A stretch of 28,218 nucleotides of DNA from JAZKFT01 sp043760535. Lineage in GTDB: Bacteria; Bacteroidota; Bacteroidia; Chitinophagales; Chitinophagaceae. The notes beneath the pieces are model-generated. The model ran no database searches, was not told the DNA's origin, and saw only the letters and a program-made list of their open reading frames with translations. The translations under genes were made by a program, and so were the position numbers. Location of the stretch: NCBI GenBank assembly GCA_043760535.1, contig JAYUOV010000266.1, forward strand, positions 1-28,218, read 5' to 3'. Below, piece after piece: positions 1 through 8,025 of this stretch. Each line of letters opens with the position of its first letter. The stretch's first letter is position 1.

Positions 1-1
1 T

Positions 2-481
2 GGCAATAAATCGTTCGGTATTTCATCGTCGCTGCGGCATATATGTGCTGCCTGCCTGCCAGCTAAAATTCCTTTTTTTAATTATGATTGGAAAAAGGAA
101 AAATGGAACCTGTTTTTTGTAACAGGCATCTTGCTTGGAGGTATTATTACGGTCACATTTTTAAGCAATCCATCACCAATAAATATTAACCCGAAAACGG
201 TAGCACAACTTCAGCAATTGGGTGTAAAAGATTTTGAACACCTGATGCCTGCCGATATTTTTAGCTGGCAAAGTCTGCTAAGCTTAAAAGGATTTATGTT
301 CTTTGTAGCTGGCGGTTTTCTGGTTGGTTTTGGTACAAGGTATGCCGGTGGCTGCACAAGTGGGCATGCAATAATGGGGCTAAGTAATTTACAATGGCCA
401 TCGCTTGTAGCTACCATTTGTTTTATGATTGGTGGATTTATTTCCGCATGGTTTATTGTTCCAATGCTTCTAAAATTATAA
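2..481 (+). CDS. YeeE/YedE family permease, first half (5' end outside window)
   Basis: The frame is open from the first bases of the window, so the true start lies upstream; 159 residues are visible. The protein is very hydrophobic, with about three membrane segments, and carries the family signature GGCTSGHAIMG near its C-terminal third. YeeE/YedE proteins (Pfam Sulf_transp, including the thiosulfate importer TsuA) move thiosulfate or other sulfur compounds across the inner membrane using conserved cysteines; the Cys in GGCTSGH fits that role. In Bacteroidota the transporter is often split into two half-size proteins, and the second half follows after five bases. A shorter TTG start at 131 is unlikely because the sequence before it (residues like SSLRHICAACLP) matches the normal N-terminal part of the family as I know it. 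The substrate is inferred from the family only. Confidence 0.85.
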   Translation, partial: GNKSFGISSSLRHICAACLPAKIPFFNYDWKKEKWNLFFVTGILLGGIITVTFLSNPSPININPKTVAQLQQLGVKDFEHLMPADIFSWQSLLSLKGFMFFVAGGFLVGFGTRYAGGCTSGHAIMGLSNLQWPSLVATICFMIGGFISAWFIVPMLLKL

Positions 482-486
482 TAAAA

Positions 487-990
487 ATGAACGACTCAAT
501 AATAGAAAACACTACAGCAGTTACTGCAGAACCAATAGAATGTGAAGCACCCAATTTACTTGTACAAAAAGAAAGTAATTTATCACTTATCAAATACCTT
601 TTGCTGGGTATTTCCTTTGGAATTGTATTTGTAAAAGCCGAAATTATCAGCTGGTTTCGCATTCAGGAAATGTTCAGGTTACAATCGTTTCACATGTATG
701 GAGTTATTGGCACAGCCGTAATTACGGGTATGATTTCAATCTTTTTTATAAAAAAATTTAAGATAAAAACATTGGGTGGCGAAGCGGTAAAAATTGTTCC
801 TAAAAAGTTCAATAAAGGGCAAGTGTATGGCGGCCTTATATTTGGCATAGGCTGGGCTATTACAGGTGCCTGCCCAGGGCCGTTGTTTGCACAAATAGGT
901 AGTGGCTTTACTGTGGTAATTGTTACTTTTCTCAGTGCCGTTGCCGGCACATGGGTGTATGGATATTTGCAGCCAAAATTGCCGCACTAA
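487..990 (+). CDS. YeeE/YedE family permease, second half
   Basis: This is a 167-residue membrane protein with about four hydrophobic segments after a short polar N-terminus. The motif GACPGPLFAQIG near residue 130 is the second-half counterpart of the cysteine motif in the preceding gene. ATG 487 lies five bases after the stop of the first half. A longer reading from 394 would overlap the first gene by almost 90 bases and adds a non-family sequence, so it is rejected. Together the two halves should form one sulfur-compound transporter in the inner membrane. Such pairs often neighbour rhodanese or persulfide dioxygenase genes, which would have to lie left of this window. Confidence 0.85.
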   Translation: MNDSIIENTTAVTAEPIECEAPNLLVQKESNLSLIKYLLLGISFGIVFVKAEIISWFRIQEMFRLQSFHMYGVIGTAVITGMISIFFIKKFKIKTLGGEAVKIVPKKFNKGQVYGGLIFGIGWAITGACPGPLFAQIGSGFTVVIVTFLSAVAGTWVYGYLQPKLPH

Positions 991-1109
991 TTATGAATTA
1001 TAAACGATGTGTAACAAACGTTTTAGTTTTAACCATGAACGGCTTACTTTTCTTTATATCGATTTACAATTTATTCATACATCATCATTTATAGTTCATC
1101 ATTAAATAA

Positions 1110-1994
1110 ATGTCTGCCCCAAATAAAATACCTACTTACAGTATTTGTAACCTGATGGGAGCCAATAACTGTGTTGCTGAAATTTTGGTTCGCCGGCTAA
1201 GTGATCATATAAACAGGCTGAATCATTTCCATTTGCCGCACCGACATTCATTTTACCAGATAATAATTTTTACCAAAGGTAGCGGCACCCATATTGTAGA
1301 TTTCAACACCTATTCCATTGTACCTCGGCAGGTTTATTTCTTAGCTCCCGGCCAGGTCCACAGTTGGGCATTGGATGCAGCTACAGATGGCTTTATCATT
1401 AATTTTAATGAAACATTTTTTACTGCAGTTTGCTACAATCCCTACTTTCTAAACGAGTTTCCTTTTTTCAATATTATTAGTGGCAAAAGTATGATGCAGT
1501 TGAAGAAAAATCAACTTCCTGTTATCCTATCTCTTGTAGAAAAACTGCTAAAAGAATTTAATGGCGATGAAGATTTTAAGAACGATCTGCTCCGTGCGTT
1601 TCTATTGCAATTACTCATAAATTTTGCCCGTAATTACCGCCCCGATGGATTGACCCAAACTAACAAACACCATTATTTACTGCTACGCAATTTTGAAAAA
1701 TTGGTAGAGCAGCATTATAAAGAGAAGAAGCTGCCCAAGGAATATGCGGAGATGCTGTTTGTAACACCCAACCACCTAAACACCATGTGTACCACTACTG
1801 CAGGCAAAAGTGCAGGTGAGCTAATACGCGAAAGGGTGCTGCTGGAAGCTAAACGATTATTGGTAAACAGCCAGCTTAGCATTGCTGAAATAGGCTACCA
1901 GCTTAGCTTTGAAGACAATGCTTATTTCAGCCGTTTTTTTAAAAAGTATACTGCTGTAACCCCTGAGGTTTTTAGAAAAACACATAAAATTTAA
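1110..1994 (+). CDS. AraC family transcriptional regulator
   Basis: The protein has 294 residues. An N-terminal cupin-like sensor (about residues 40-110) contains HLPHRHSFYQ and APGQVHSW, typical of AraC proteins that bind a small ligand. The C-terminal 100 residues hold two helix-turn-helix motifs; the second includes SIAEIGYQLSFEDNAYFSRF, the canonical AraC signature, followed by TPEVFRKTHK. It is a cytoplasmic DNA-binding regulator with an unknown effector. It follows the sulfur permease pair on the same strand after 119 bases, so it could regulate that pair, but this is inference from position only. Its stop codon overlaps the stop of the convergent DUF2721 gene. Confidence 0.93.
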   Translation: MSAPNKIPTYSICNLMGANNCVAEILVRRLSDHINRLNHFHLPHRHSFYQIIIFTKGSGTHIVDFNTYSIVPRQVYFLAPGQVHSWALDAATDGFIINFNETFFTAVCYNPYFLNEFPFFNIISGKSMMQLKKNQLPVILSLVEKLLKEFNGDEDFKNDLLRAFLLQLLINFARNYRPDGLTQTNKHHYLLLRNFEKLVEQHYKEKKLPKEYAEMLFVTPNHLNTMCTTTAGKSAGELIRERVLLEAKRLLVNSQLSIAEIGYQLSFEDNAYFSRFFKKYTAVTPEVFRKTHKI

Positions 1995-2446
1995 TCTACA
2001 TCATTTTCTCTCTGAAATGTACTTTTAAGATAATCTACCAGCGAATTTTTATTGAGTTCTTCCATATCGCTTAATTCTATTTCCATGGCTCTGGTGCTTA
2101 TTTGTATTTCCCAAAGCGAACATACAATAGATAGGGTAAGAGATGCAAGGCTAAGGGCAAAAATGATATTGGCTATTTGCTGGTAATCTATGTAAATGGC
2201 ATACATACAAACAATGCAACACAAAAAACTAAAAGAACCGAGCAACTGCATATAGCGGATAATATGCAGCCGCAGCCTCAGGTTTTTTATTTGCTTTAAT
2301 AAGCCTTCTTTATTTTCTATAGCCCCATATTTATCATGCAGGCTTCGTATACGTGTACTTAGGCCCAAAAACCTGTTGGTATAAGCCAGCATCAGCAATG
2401 TAATTGCCGGAAACAAAAGGGCTGGTGTGTTAAGGGTTAATTCCAT
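1991..2446 (-). CDS. DUF2721 family membrane protein
   Basis: The protein has 151 residues: an N-terminal hydrophobic stretch (about 8-27), a charged linker containing LRLRLHIIRY, two adjacent membrane segments (about 68-115), then an acidic tail with SDMEELNKNS. This arrangement and length match DUF2721 proteins, which have no known function. The 3' end overlaps the convergent AraC gene by four bases, leaving no room for a terminator. No good promoter match was found upstream. Confidence 0.75.
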   Translation of the reverse strand: MELTLNTPALLFPAITLLMLAYTNRFLGLSTRIRSLHDKYGAIENKEGLLKQIKNLRLRLHIIRYMQLLGSFSFLCCIVCMYAIYIDYQQIANIIFALSLASLTLSIVCSLWEIQISTRAMEIELSDMEELNKNSLVDYLKSTFQRENDVD

Positions 2447-2565
2447 TGGTTAAAGTTATAGATGATGAAAGAAATGATTGATTTTTTTTATGTCTATATA
2501 AAAAATTTGAGGCTTAATAGTAAAATATCGGCAATCTGAAACATACTTTACTTGGTTGCGTTATG

Positions 2566-2573
2566 TATGTTTG
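2566..2573 (+). promoter_or_regulatory. Bacteroidota -7 promoter element for the metzincin gene
   Basis: TATGTTTG is an exact match to TAnnTTTG and ends 13 bases before ATG 2586. A -33 TTG at the right distance was not found. If used, it gives a very short leader and rules out the upstream TTG start at 2556. Confidence 0.45.
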
Positions 2574-2585
2574 GTAAAAATTTTC

Positions 2586-3254
2586 ATGGGTACTGTTCAG
2601 TTTTACGATAATAAAATGACTATACGATCTGTATTGGTTTTTTATGGCGAAATGGCCAGCGAAGCCGTTGCCAAACAGGTAGCCATCGACGTAAGCAATT
2701 ACTGGAATGCACCAAATGCAACAATTGGTATTGGCAATAAATTAGTTAAAGTTCGGTTTAAAATAACTGGCTTCTACGCACCCAATCTTACTCAGGAAGA
2801 TGTAATCTACAATAGCAATGCGGCCAATAACTATTTCCGCATAGAAGAACAAACGAACATGGATGTATCTTTTGTAGATGGAATTGGCAGCAATACCGGC
2901 TATTTTAAACTGGCCAATCTGGTGCAAACAGGCAGCACCGCAGCACATGAATACGGACATACTATCGGTCTCAATCATCCCGAAAATATGGATATTCGTG
3001 GGCTCGGTATTCCAGGTATTATGTACCCGCGGGGAACGATTACAGATGCAGATTATTTATACAATCCAATGGCCATACCCGGCGACAATACCAACGGCGG
3101 CACTATGAACCCAGTGCACAGGCAGGTGACACTACAAGATATTACTGCATTGCAACTACACCACTTAGATTTTGATAAAAATGCCACAGGCATACTCGGT
3201 ACTTTCAGTTCTGTATGGCATAATAAATTTGAGGCCAGAAGTTGGTGGGTTTAG
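2586..3254 (+). CDS. Small metzincin-type zinc metalloprotease (M10/M43-like)
   Basis: The protein has 222 residues from ATG 2586. The zinc site is HEYGHTIGLNH at residues 121-131 (H121, H125, H131 as ligands, E122 as catalytic base), the long metzincin form. A plausible Met-turn follows at GIMYPRG (M147). These features make it a zinc endopeptidase of the metzincin clan; matrixin-like (M10) is the best guess, M43 is possible. It has no recognisable signal peptide, lipobox or membrane segment, which is odd for this clan. An extended TTG start at 2556 adds ten residues and also gives no signal peptide. It is flanked by a divergent membrane protein and a repeat-filled spacer, so the context gives no clue to the substrate. 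Confidence 0.8.
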   Translation: MGTVQFYDNKMTIRSVLVFYGEMASEAVAKQVAIDVSNYWNAPNATIGIGNKLVKVRFKITGFYAPNLTQEDVIYNSNAANNYFRIEEQTNMDVSFVDGIGSNTGYFKLANLVQTGSTAAHEYGHTIGLNHPENMDIRGLGIPGIMYPRGTITDADYLYNPMAIPGDNTNGGTMNPVHRQVTLQDITALQLHHLDFDKNATGILGTFSSVWHNKFEARSWWV

Positions 3255-3267
3255 TTTAATACGTTGA

Positions 3268-3312
3268 TTGCTGGTCAATTGGTCATTGGGTCAATTGGTC
3301 AATGGTCATTAA
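3268..3312. repeat. Low-complexity spacer of ggtcaattggtcattgg type
   Basis: The unit ggtcaatt/ggtcattg recurs about four times between the protease gene and the ABC ATPase gene. A reverse copy (attgacc) lies just downstream at about 3319, so a small hairpin is possible. Related text recurs at 21613-21628 and 22117-22136. Confidence 0.7.
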
Positions 3313-3459
3313 AAATATTGACCAGAGGCCTAATGACTTATCGACCTATTACCCCAATGACTTACTATAATATTTACCGTACAAAAAAAACTAAACCCCA
3401 ATCCACTATTACCAATCCCAAATCTATTACTTTTAAACCCTACACCTTAACACTTCAAA

Positions 3460-4353
3460 ATGAATTACGTTTTAGAAATAAACGACCTTAGTAAAAACTA
3501 CGGATCGGTACAGGCACTTACAAATGTTACATACAAAGTTCCTTCTGGCACAGTGTACGGCATCCTTGGCCCAAATGGTAGTGGTAAAACCACCATGCTC
3601 GGTATTATTATGGATATACTGAGGCCATCCGGCGGCGATATAAAATTATTTGGCGAAACACCCACTGCCGAACATCGTAAACGCATAGGCACCCTGTTAG
3701 AAACACCCAATTTTTATCACTACATGAGTGCGGTAGATAACCTTAAAATAGCCGCAGCCATTAAAGGAGTACAAAACCCCGATATAGAAGGCGTACTAAA
3801 AAAAGTAAACCTCTTCGAAAGAAAAGACAGCAAATTTCAAACCTTTTCGCTGGGTATGAAGCAACGGCTGGCCATAGCAAGCTGCCTACTGGGCAACCCC
3901 GAAGTGCTTGTGTTTGACGAACCTACAAACGGCCTGGACCCTGTGGGTATTGCCGAAATACGAGACCTGATAAGGCGTATTGCATCCGAAGGCAAAACCA
4001 TCATAATGGCCAGCCATTTGCTGGACGAAGTAGAAAAAGTGTGTACCCACGTAAGCATTATGAAGAAAGGCGTACTGCTGGCCAATGGGACCGTGGATGA
4101 GATATTGGCCAACGACGATATGGCAGAAACCGGTGCCTTAGATACAGCTAAACTAATACAAGTTTTAAAAACCATGCCCGGCCAAACCAAGGTAGAAATG
4201 GGCGAAAACGGCAGGGTAAATATTCACTTCCCTATTGGTAGTGCCGAGCCTGGAAATATTAACCAGCATTGCTTTAACAATGGCGTGGTACTTACCCATT
4301 TACTCATGAAAAAGAAAAGCCTGGAAGCTAAATTCCTGGAAATGACGGGGTAG
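3460..4353 (+). CDS. ABC transporter ATP-binding protein
   Basis: The protein has 297 residues. Walker A is GPNGSGKTT (37-45), the signature is FSLGMKQRLAIA (129-140), Walker B is VLVFDEPTNGLDP (149-161) and the H-loop His is in MASHLL (about 186). The Q-loop position reads LLETPNFY, with Glu in place of Gln, a pattern familiar from the drug/bacteriocin-type ABC-2 ATPases. The C-terminal 80 residues are a regulatory extension. It should power the permease encoded 65 bases downstream; together they form an ABC-2 type exporter. The substrate cannot be read from the sequence. Confidence 0.95.
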   Translation: MNYVLEINDLSKNYGSVQALTNVTYKVPSGTVYGILGPNGSGKTTMLGIIMDILRPSGGDIKLFGETPTAEHRKRIGTLLETPNFYHYMSAVDNLKIAAAIKGVQNPDIEGVLKKVNLFERKDSKFQTFSLGMKQRLAIASCLLGNPEVLVFDEPTNGLDPVGIAEIRDLIRRIASEGKTIIMASHLLDEVEKVCTHVSIMKKGVLLANGTVDEILANDDMAETGALDTAKLIQVLKTMPGQTKVEMGENGRVNIHFPIGSAEPGNINQHCFNNGVVLTHLLMKKKSLEAKFLEMTG

Positions 4354-4376
4354 TTGATTGGTTGATTGGTTGATTA
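4351..4376. repeat. Short tandem spacer repeat (ttgattgg)
   Basis: Three consecutive copies of ttgattgg-like octamers lie directly after the ATPase stop codon, between the two ABC genes. Confidence 0.8.
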
Positions 4377-4418
4377 GGAAGAAATCAAAATTTTACACTT
4401 TTTAATTTTAGAACAATT

Positions 4419-5225
4419 ATGAAAAAGCTTTTAGAAATAGAATGGATGAAGGTAAAAAGTTATCGGACTTTTTGGGTGCTTTTTATCCTTTTTGCAGTTA
4501 GTATGATTGGTATAAACTACATCTATTGGTATATCAAACAACAGTTTGTGGGCTCAGGCGATATGGCAACAGCAGCAGCTGGAAATATGCTTTTTGGAGA
4601 CTTTTCGTTTCCAGCTGTATTCAAAACAGTCTCACAGGTTAGTAGCTGGTTACTCTACTTCCCAGGATTTATAATCATTTTTCATACAACCAATGAGTAC
4701 ACATTTAAAACCCATCGGCAAAATATTATTGATGGCTTAACAAGAGCTGAATTTGTAAAAGCTAAATTGGGCTTTACCTTATTGATTGCTTTGATTTGTA
4801 CGCTATTGATTTTTTTAACCAGTTTATTTTTTGGAATTTTAACCGGCGGAGGTAACGGTATCACAATGGATGGCCTTGTCTATATTGGTTACTTTTTTGT
4901 ACAGAGTTGGATTTATATTCTGTTTGCCTTTATGTTGTCTATTTTGGTTAGAAAAGCAGCATTGGCGGTTGGGATTTATTTTATTTATGGCATTCTAATA
5001 GACTTTTTATTAGCAATTTGGATTTCTAAAGGTTCTGAATCAGTTATTGGATTTTACTTGCTTCCCTTGCAGGTTAGCGACACCCTTAATCCAAATGAAA
5101 TCACGGATAAAATTGCTGGTTTTCTTGGAAGCACTAAGCCTTTAATCAGTTTGGCTATTTGTACTGTTTGGATTGTCTTCTATTGTCTTTTCCCAATAAG
5201 AAAATTTGACAAAGAAGATTTGTAA
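4419..5225 (+). CDS. ABC-2 type transporter permease
   Basis: The protein has 268 residues with about six membrane segments: near 18-38, 80-100, 118-145, 155-175, 180-205 and 238-258. The N-terminus MKKLLEIEWMKVKSYRTFW is typical of ABC-2 permeases, with an amphipathic stretch before the first helix. It pairs with the ATPase just upstream, probably as one transcript. Its coding sequence is visibly more AT-rich and prefers T-ending codons compared with the ATPase gene, which could mean a separate origin or simply membrane-protein composition. Confidence 0.9.
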   Translation: MKKLLEIEWMKVKSYRTFWVLFILFAVSMIGINYIYWYIKQQFVGSGDMATAAAGNMLFGDFSFPAVFKTVSQVSSWLLYFPGFIIIFHTTNEYTFKTHRQNIIDGLTRAEFVKAKLGFTLLIALICTLLIFLTSLFFGILTGGGNGITMDGLVYIGYFFVQSWIYILFAFMLSILVRKAALAVGIYFIYGILIDFLLAIWISKGSESVIGFYLLPLQVSDTLNPNEITDKIAGFLGSTKPLISLAICTVWIVFYCLFPIRKFDKEDL

Positions 5226-5276
5226 AAGAGTTGCCCGTTTCCAGTTGCCAGTACCCAGTTTCCAGTTGCCAGTTTT
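5226..5276. repeat. Low-complexity spacer of ccagttgccagt type
   Basis: Imperfect copies of tttccagttgccagt fill the gap between two convergent genes. The same phrase on either strand appears at 10302-10328 and 27357-27384. No T-run hairpin is visible here, so no terminator is called for this convergent pair. Confidence 0.7.
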
Positions 5277-5304
5277 TGCTCTTGAACCTTGAACCCTAAT
5301 CCCT

Positions 5305-6162
5305 TTACTGATTTATAATCCTTTGCGGCCTTAGCCTTATTTGCTCCGCTTTTAGTTTTTCAAACTCCAGGTTCTTAATTTTTTGGGTTTGTTTTTCCAT
5401 TTTTATTACATCGGCCTTTTGCTTAAAGTTTGGGTCAATAGTAGTTACGACTGTATTTAAAATGGTAGGGTTTTTCTCGATAAAATTAGCCACGGCCACT
5501 ACGCTGTCCTTGGCCACACTATTTACTTCTATCGGTTTTTTTATGATGATTTCATGCTTTGTGTCATCGAAAGCAATGTCCAATGCAGCAATATCCGGGT
5601 GTGGAATTTCCCGGTTAAGGCTTACTATTTTAAAACCCTTGTTGTTGTACACACAAATCCAGCCGGGTGGGGTGGCCTTGCCCATGCTGGCAATGCTTCT
5701 TTTTATCAATTTAAATGTGCCGTCGGGTGCATTGTTGGTGGTGCCATCATCGTAAAAAAACTTGGTATTGTCGCTGCCGCCGGGTGTTATCAGTCCTTTT
5801 ACCGTCCAATCTACCACAGGGTTAGATGAGGCCGCTATCTGCGATTTTAAGGTAAGAATAGAATCGGCAGAAAATTTTAGGCTTTGGCTCAAAGCATCTA
5901 TCTCTTTTTGCTGCTTGCTGTTCATTACCAAATATTGTAGGGCCAGGCCCACCATTACCAGCAAAAAATATCCTGCAAAAGCACCTTTTAATTTCCAGCT
6001 CAACCCTTTTACCGGTCCTATGCTGCCGGTTTCGCCACCCACTTCGTCGGGTTCTTTGCTGGGTAAAAATTTATACAAAATAAAGGCCGGAATCATGGGC
6101 AACAGCAGGATGGCTGCAAGTGCTACATATAAATTGTCTGTCATAGCTAAATGGGTTTGCAT
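5305..6162 (-). CDS. Hypothetical membrane-anchored protein
   Basis: I do not recognise this 285-residue protein. It has a first membrane segment at about 10-30 (ALAAILLLPMIPAFILY), a second at about 58-76 (AFAGYFLLVMVGLALQYLV), a short coiled-coil-like stretch (about 80-105), then a soluble domain of about 150 residues and a charged C-terminal helix rich in Lys, Glu and Gln. The soluble part contains GWICVYNNKGFKIVSLNRE and could face the periplasm. Met7 is an alternative start that gives a shorter lead before the first membrane segment. It is divergent from the MuiA-like gene. Confidence 0.8.
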   Translation of the reverse strand: MQTHLAMTDNLYVALAAILLLPMIPAFILYKFLPSKEPDEVGGETGSIGPVKGLSWKLKGAFAGYFLLVMVGLALQYLVMNSKQQKEIDALSQSLKFSADSILTLKSQIAASSNPVVDWTVKGLITPGGSDNTKFFYDDGTTNNAPDGTFKLIKRSIASMGKATPPGWICVYNNKGFKIVSLNREIPHPDIAALDIAFDDTKHEIIIKKPIEVNSVAKDSVVAVANFIEKNPTILNTVVTTIDPNFKQKADVIKMEKQTQKIKNLEFEKLKAEQIRLRPQRIINQ

Positions 6163-6264
6163 AAAAGTAATTACAAAGAATTGTTAATGCAAGGCACAAT
6201 GAGTATTTAGCTTGTGTAATGAATAAGGGCAACACATCAAAGCGGAAATTAAAAACCCCCTGTT

Positions 6265-7938
6265 ATGATGAAGAAACCTTTGGTAGCTATTGTTGTTACC
6301 TGCCTTGGCGGCCAGTTTTTATTTGCCCAAAAGCCCATACAAACAACGGCTACTTTAAGCAATGCCACAGTTTATTACGGCCAGGGCGCCGAGCTGCAAC
6401 ATGCAGCCAAAGCCACGCTACCAGCGGGTTCGCAGGAATTGGTGATTGGCAATATCAGCCATGGTATAGATGATAAAACCATACAGATAGCCTGCCCGGA
6501 AAATGTAGTGCTGCTCAGTTATCGCTTTAATCTGAACACCGAAACGGTAAAGCCGCCGGTAGATCCCGTTATGGAAAAAATGAAAGACAGTATTAAAATG
6601 TTAGGCAAACAGGTATTTATTATTGCTAATGATGAAGCCACCCAAACCGACCTGCTAAACCGCACTACCAAACTTATAGAAGCCAACCTTACCAATAATC
6701 CTGAAAAAAGTATCAACTCCGTTGAGCTGATAAAATTGGTAGATTATTACACCGTAAAAGTACAGGGCATTAAGGCCACCATTTTTTCTTTGGGGCAAAA
6801 AAAAGAAATTTTAAATGATAGCGTTGCCGCTATTTCAGGTAGAAAAAGAGAACGGGAATTGCTGGTAAAAACAGAAGTAAAAAGAGATGGCCAACTCATA
6901 CTTCAGGTAATGAGTACTGCCGCTACTACCGCCCATTTCGACATCACTTATTACACCACAAATGCAGGCTGGCTGCCAGCTTACGACCTGCGGGTTAAAA
7001 CGGTAGACAATAGTTTTAAACTGGTGTACAAAGCATCGGTAACCCAAAATACCGGCCTTAACTGGAGGCAGGTAAATCTTACATTGAGCACCGGCAACCC
7101 CAACCAAAGCAGCACCGCACCGATACTTAATGCCTGGTTCGTAGATGCACAAATACCGGTATTGTACAAACAATTAAAGGAGCAAAATATGCGGCTTAGC
7201 AATACGATACAGGGCTATGGTAGTAAGAAAATAAAATCGGCCATTGATGGTAATTTTGAAATGAAAGATGAAGAAGATATTACTGGCGAAGGCAATTTGG
7301 TACAAGCTTACACCACACTCAGCGAAAGCCAGCTCAATACCAGTTTTGAAATAGACCTGCCTTACGATATTCCCAGCGATGGCAAGGGGAATAGTGTAAG
7401 CATTAAAGATGAAATGGTAAAAGCTGGTTACAAACATTATGCTGTACCAAAACTGGATGCCGATGCCTTTTTACTGGCCGAAATAAGCGACTGGGAAAGC
7501 CTGAACCTGATGCCCGGAGAAGCCAATATCATCATGGATAATGTATATCTCGGCAAGTCGTTTATTGACCCTAATACCATTGCCGATACCATTAATATTT
7601 CTTTAGGTCGTGATAAGCGGGTAAGCGTAAGACGTACGCTGGTAAAGGAGTTTAGCAAAAGCAAAACCAAAGCAGATTTTAAAACCGACGATTTTACTTA
7701 CGAAGTAATTGTAAAAAATAATAAAAAAACTGCGATAGATATGCTGCTCAAAGACCAGTTTCCGGTATCGCAAACCAAAGAGGTGGAAGTAGCCTTAACC
7801 GACAATGGCGGTGCCGATGTAAACGAAGAAAAAGGCATCCTAAACTGGAAGATAAGGCTAGAGCCCGGCGAAAGCAGAAAGGTTCGGTTTAGCTATAGCA
7901 TTAAATATCCGAAGGATAAAAAGATCAGGAATTTGTAA
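6265..7938 (+). CDS. Mucoidy inhibitor MuiA family protein (DUF4140/DUF4139)
   Basis: The 557-residue protein starts with a signal peptide (KKPLVAIVVTCLGGQFLFAQ), so it is exported. The N-terminal domain (about 25-120, starting with ATVYYGQGAEL) is DUF4140-like and the C-terminal half is DUF4139-like. A helical linker lies between them (about 110-200). Family hallmarks visible are YYTTNAGWLPAYDLRV (about 230), the TGLNWRQVNLTLSTG block (about 262) and the terminal region LEPGESRKVRFSYSIKYPK. The name comes from a gene affecting mucoid capsule formation; the biochemical function is not established. The protein is on the short side for Bacteroidota members, which often carry an extra carboxypeptidase-like insert; a weak remnant may be the segment near residues 312-340. 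Confidence 0.88.
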   Translation: MMKKPLVAIVVTCLGGQFLFAQKPIQTTATLSNATVYYGQGAELQHAAKATLPAGSQELVIGNISHGIDDKTIQIACPENVVLLSYRFNLNTETVKPPVDPVMEKMKDSIKMLGKQVFIIANDEATQTDLLNRTTKLIEANLTNNPEKSINSVELIKLVDYYTVKVQGIKATIFSLGQKKEILNDSVAAISGRKRERELLVKTEVKRDGQLILQVMSTAATTAHFDITYYTTNAGWLPAYDLRVKTVDNSFKLVYKASVTQNTGLNWRQVNLTLSTGNPNQSSTAPILNAWFVDAQIPVLYKQLKEQNMRLSNTIQGYGSKKIKSAIDGNFEMKDEEDITGEGNLVQAYTTLSESQLNTSFEIDLPYDIPSDGKGNSVSIKDEMVKAGYKHYAVPKLDADAFLLAEISDWESLNLMPGEANIIMDNVYLGKSFIDPNTIADTINISLGRDKRVSVRRTLVKEFSKSKTKADFKTDDFTYEVIVKNNKKTAIDMLLKDQFPVSQTKEVEVALTDNGGADVNEEKGILNWKIRLEPGESRKVRFSYSIKYPKDKKIRNL

Positions 7939-7952
7939 GAAAGGCTGGATGT

Positions 7953-8016
7953 AAACCTATAAGGCTTTTTCTAAACCACCAACAGTAGTAAGCGGTTGAA
8001 AGACCTTATAGGTTTT
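7953..8016. terminator. Long inverted repeat between convergent genes, probable bidirectional terminator
   Basis: The arms aaacctataagg (7953-7964) and ccttataggttt (8004-8015) are exact reverse complements of 12 bases. The flanking bases (cttttt and gaaaga) extend the pairing partly. It sits between the 3' ends of the MuiA-like and adenine deaminase genes. The run of T after the stem is short, so termination efficiency is uncertain. Confidence 0.6.
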
Positions 8017-8025
8017 AAATACAAA

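Noticed and set aside
6219..6473. 84-codon frame overlapping the start of the MuiA-like gene
   Set aside because: It is an out-of-frame reading over a strong signal peptide and domain sequence.
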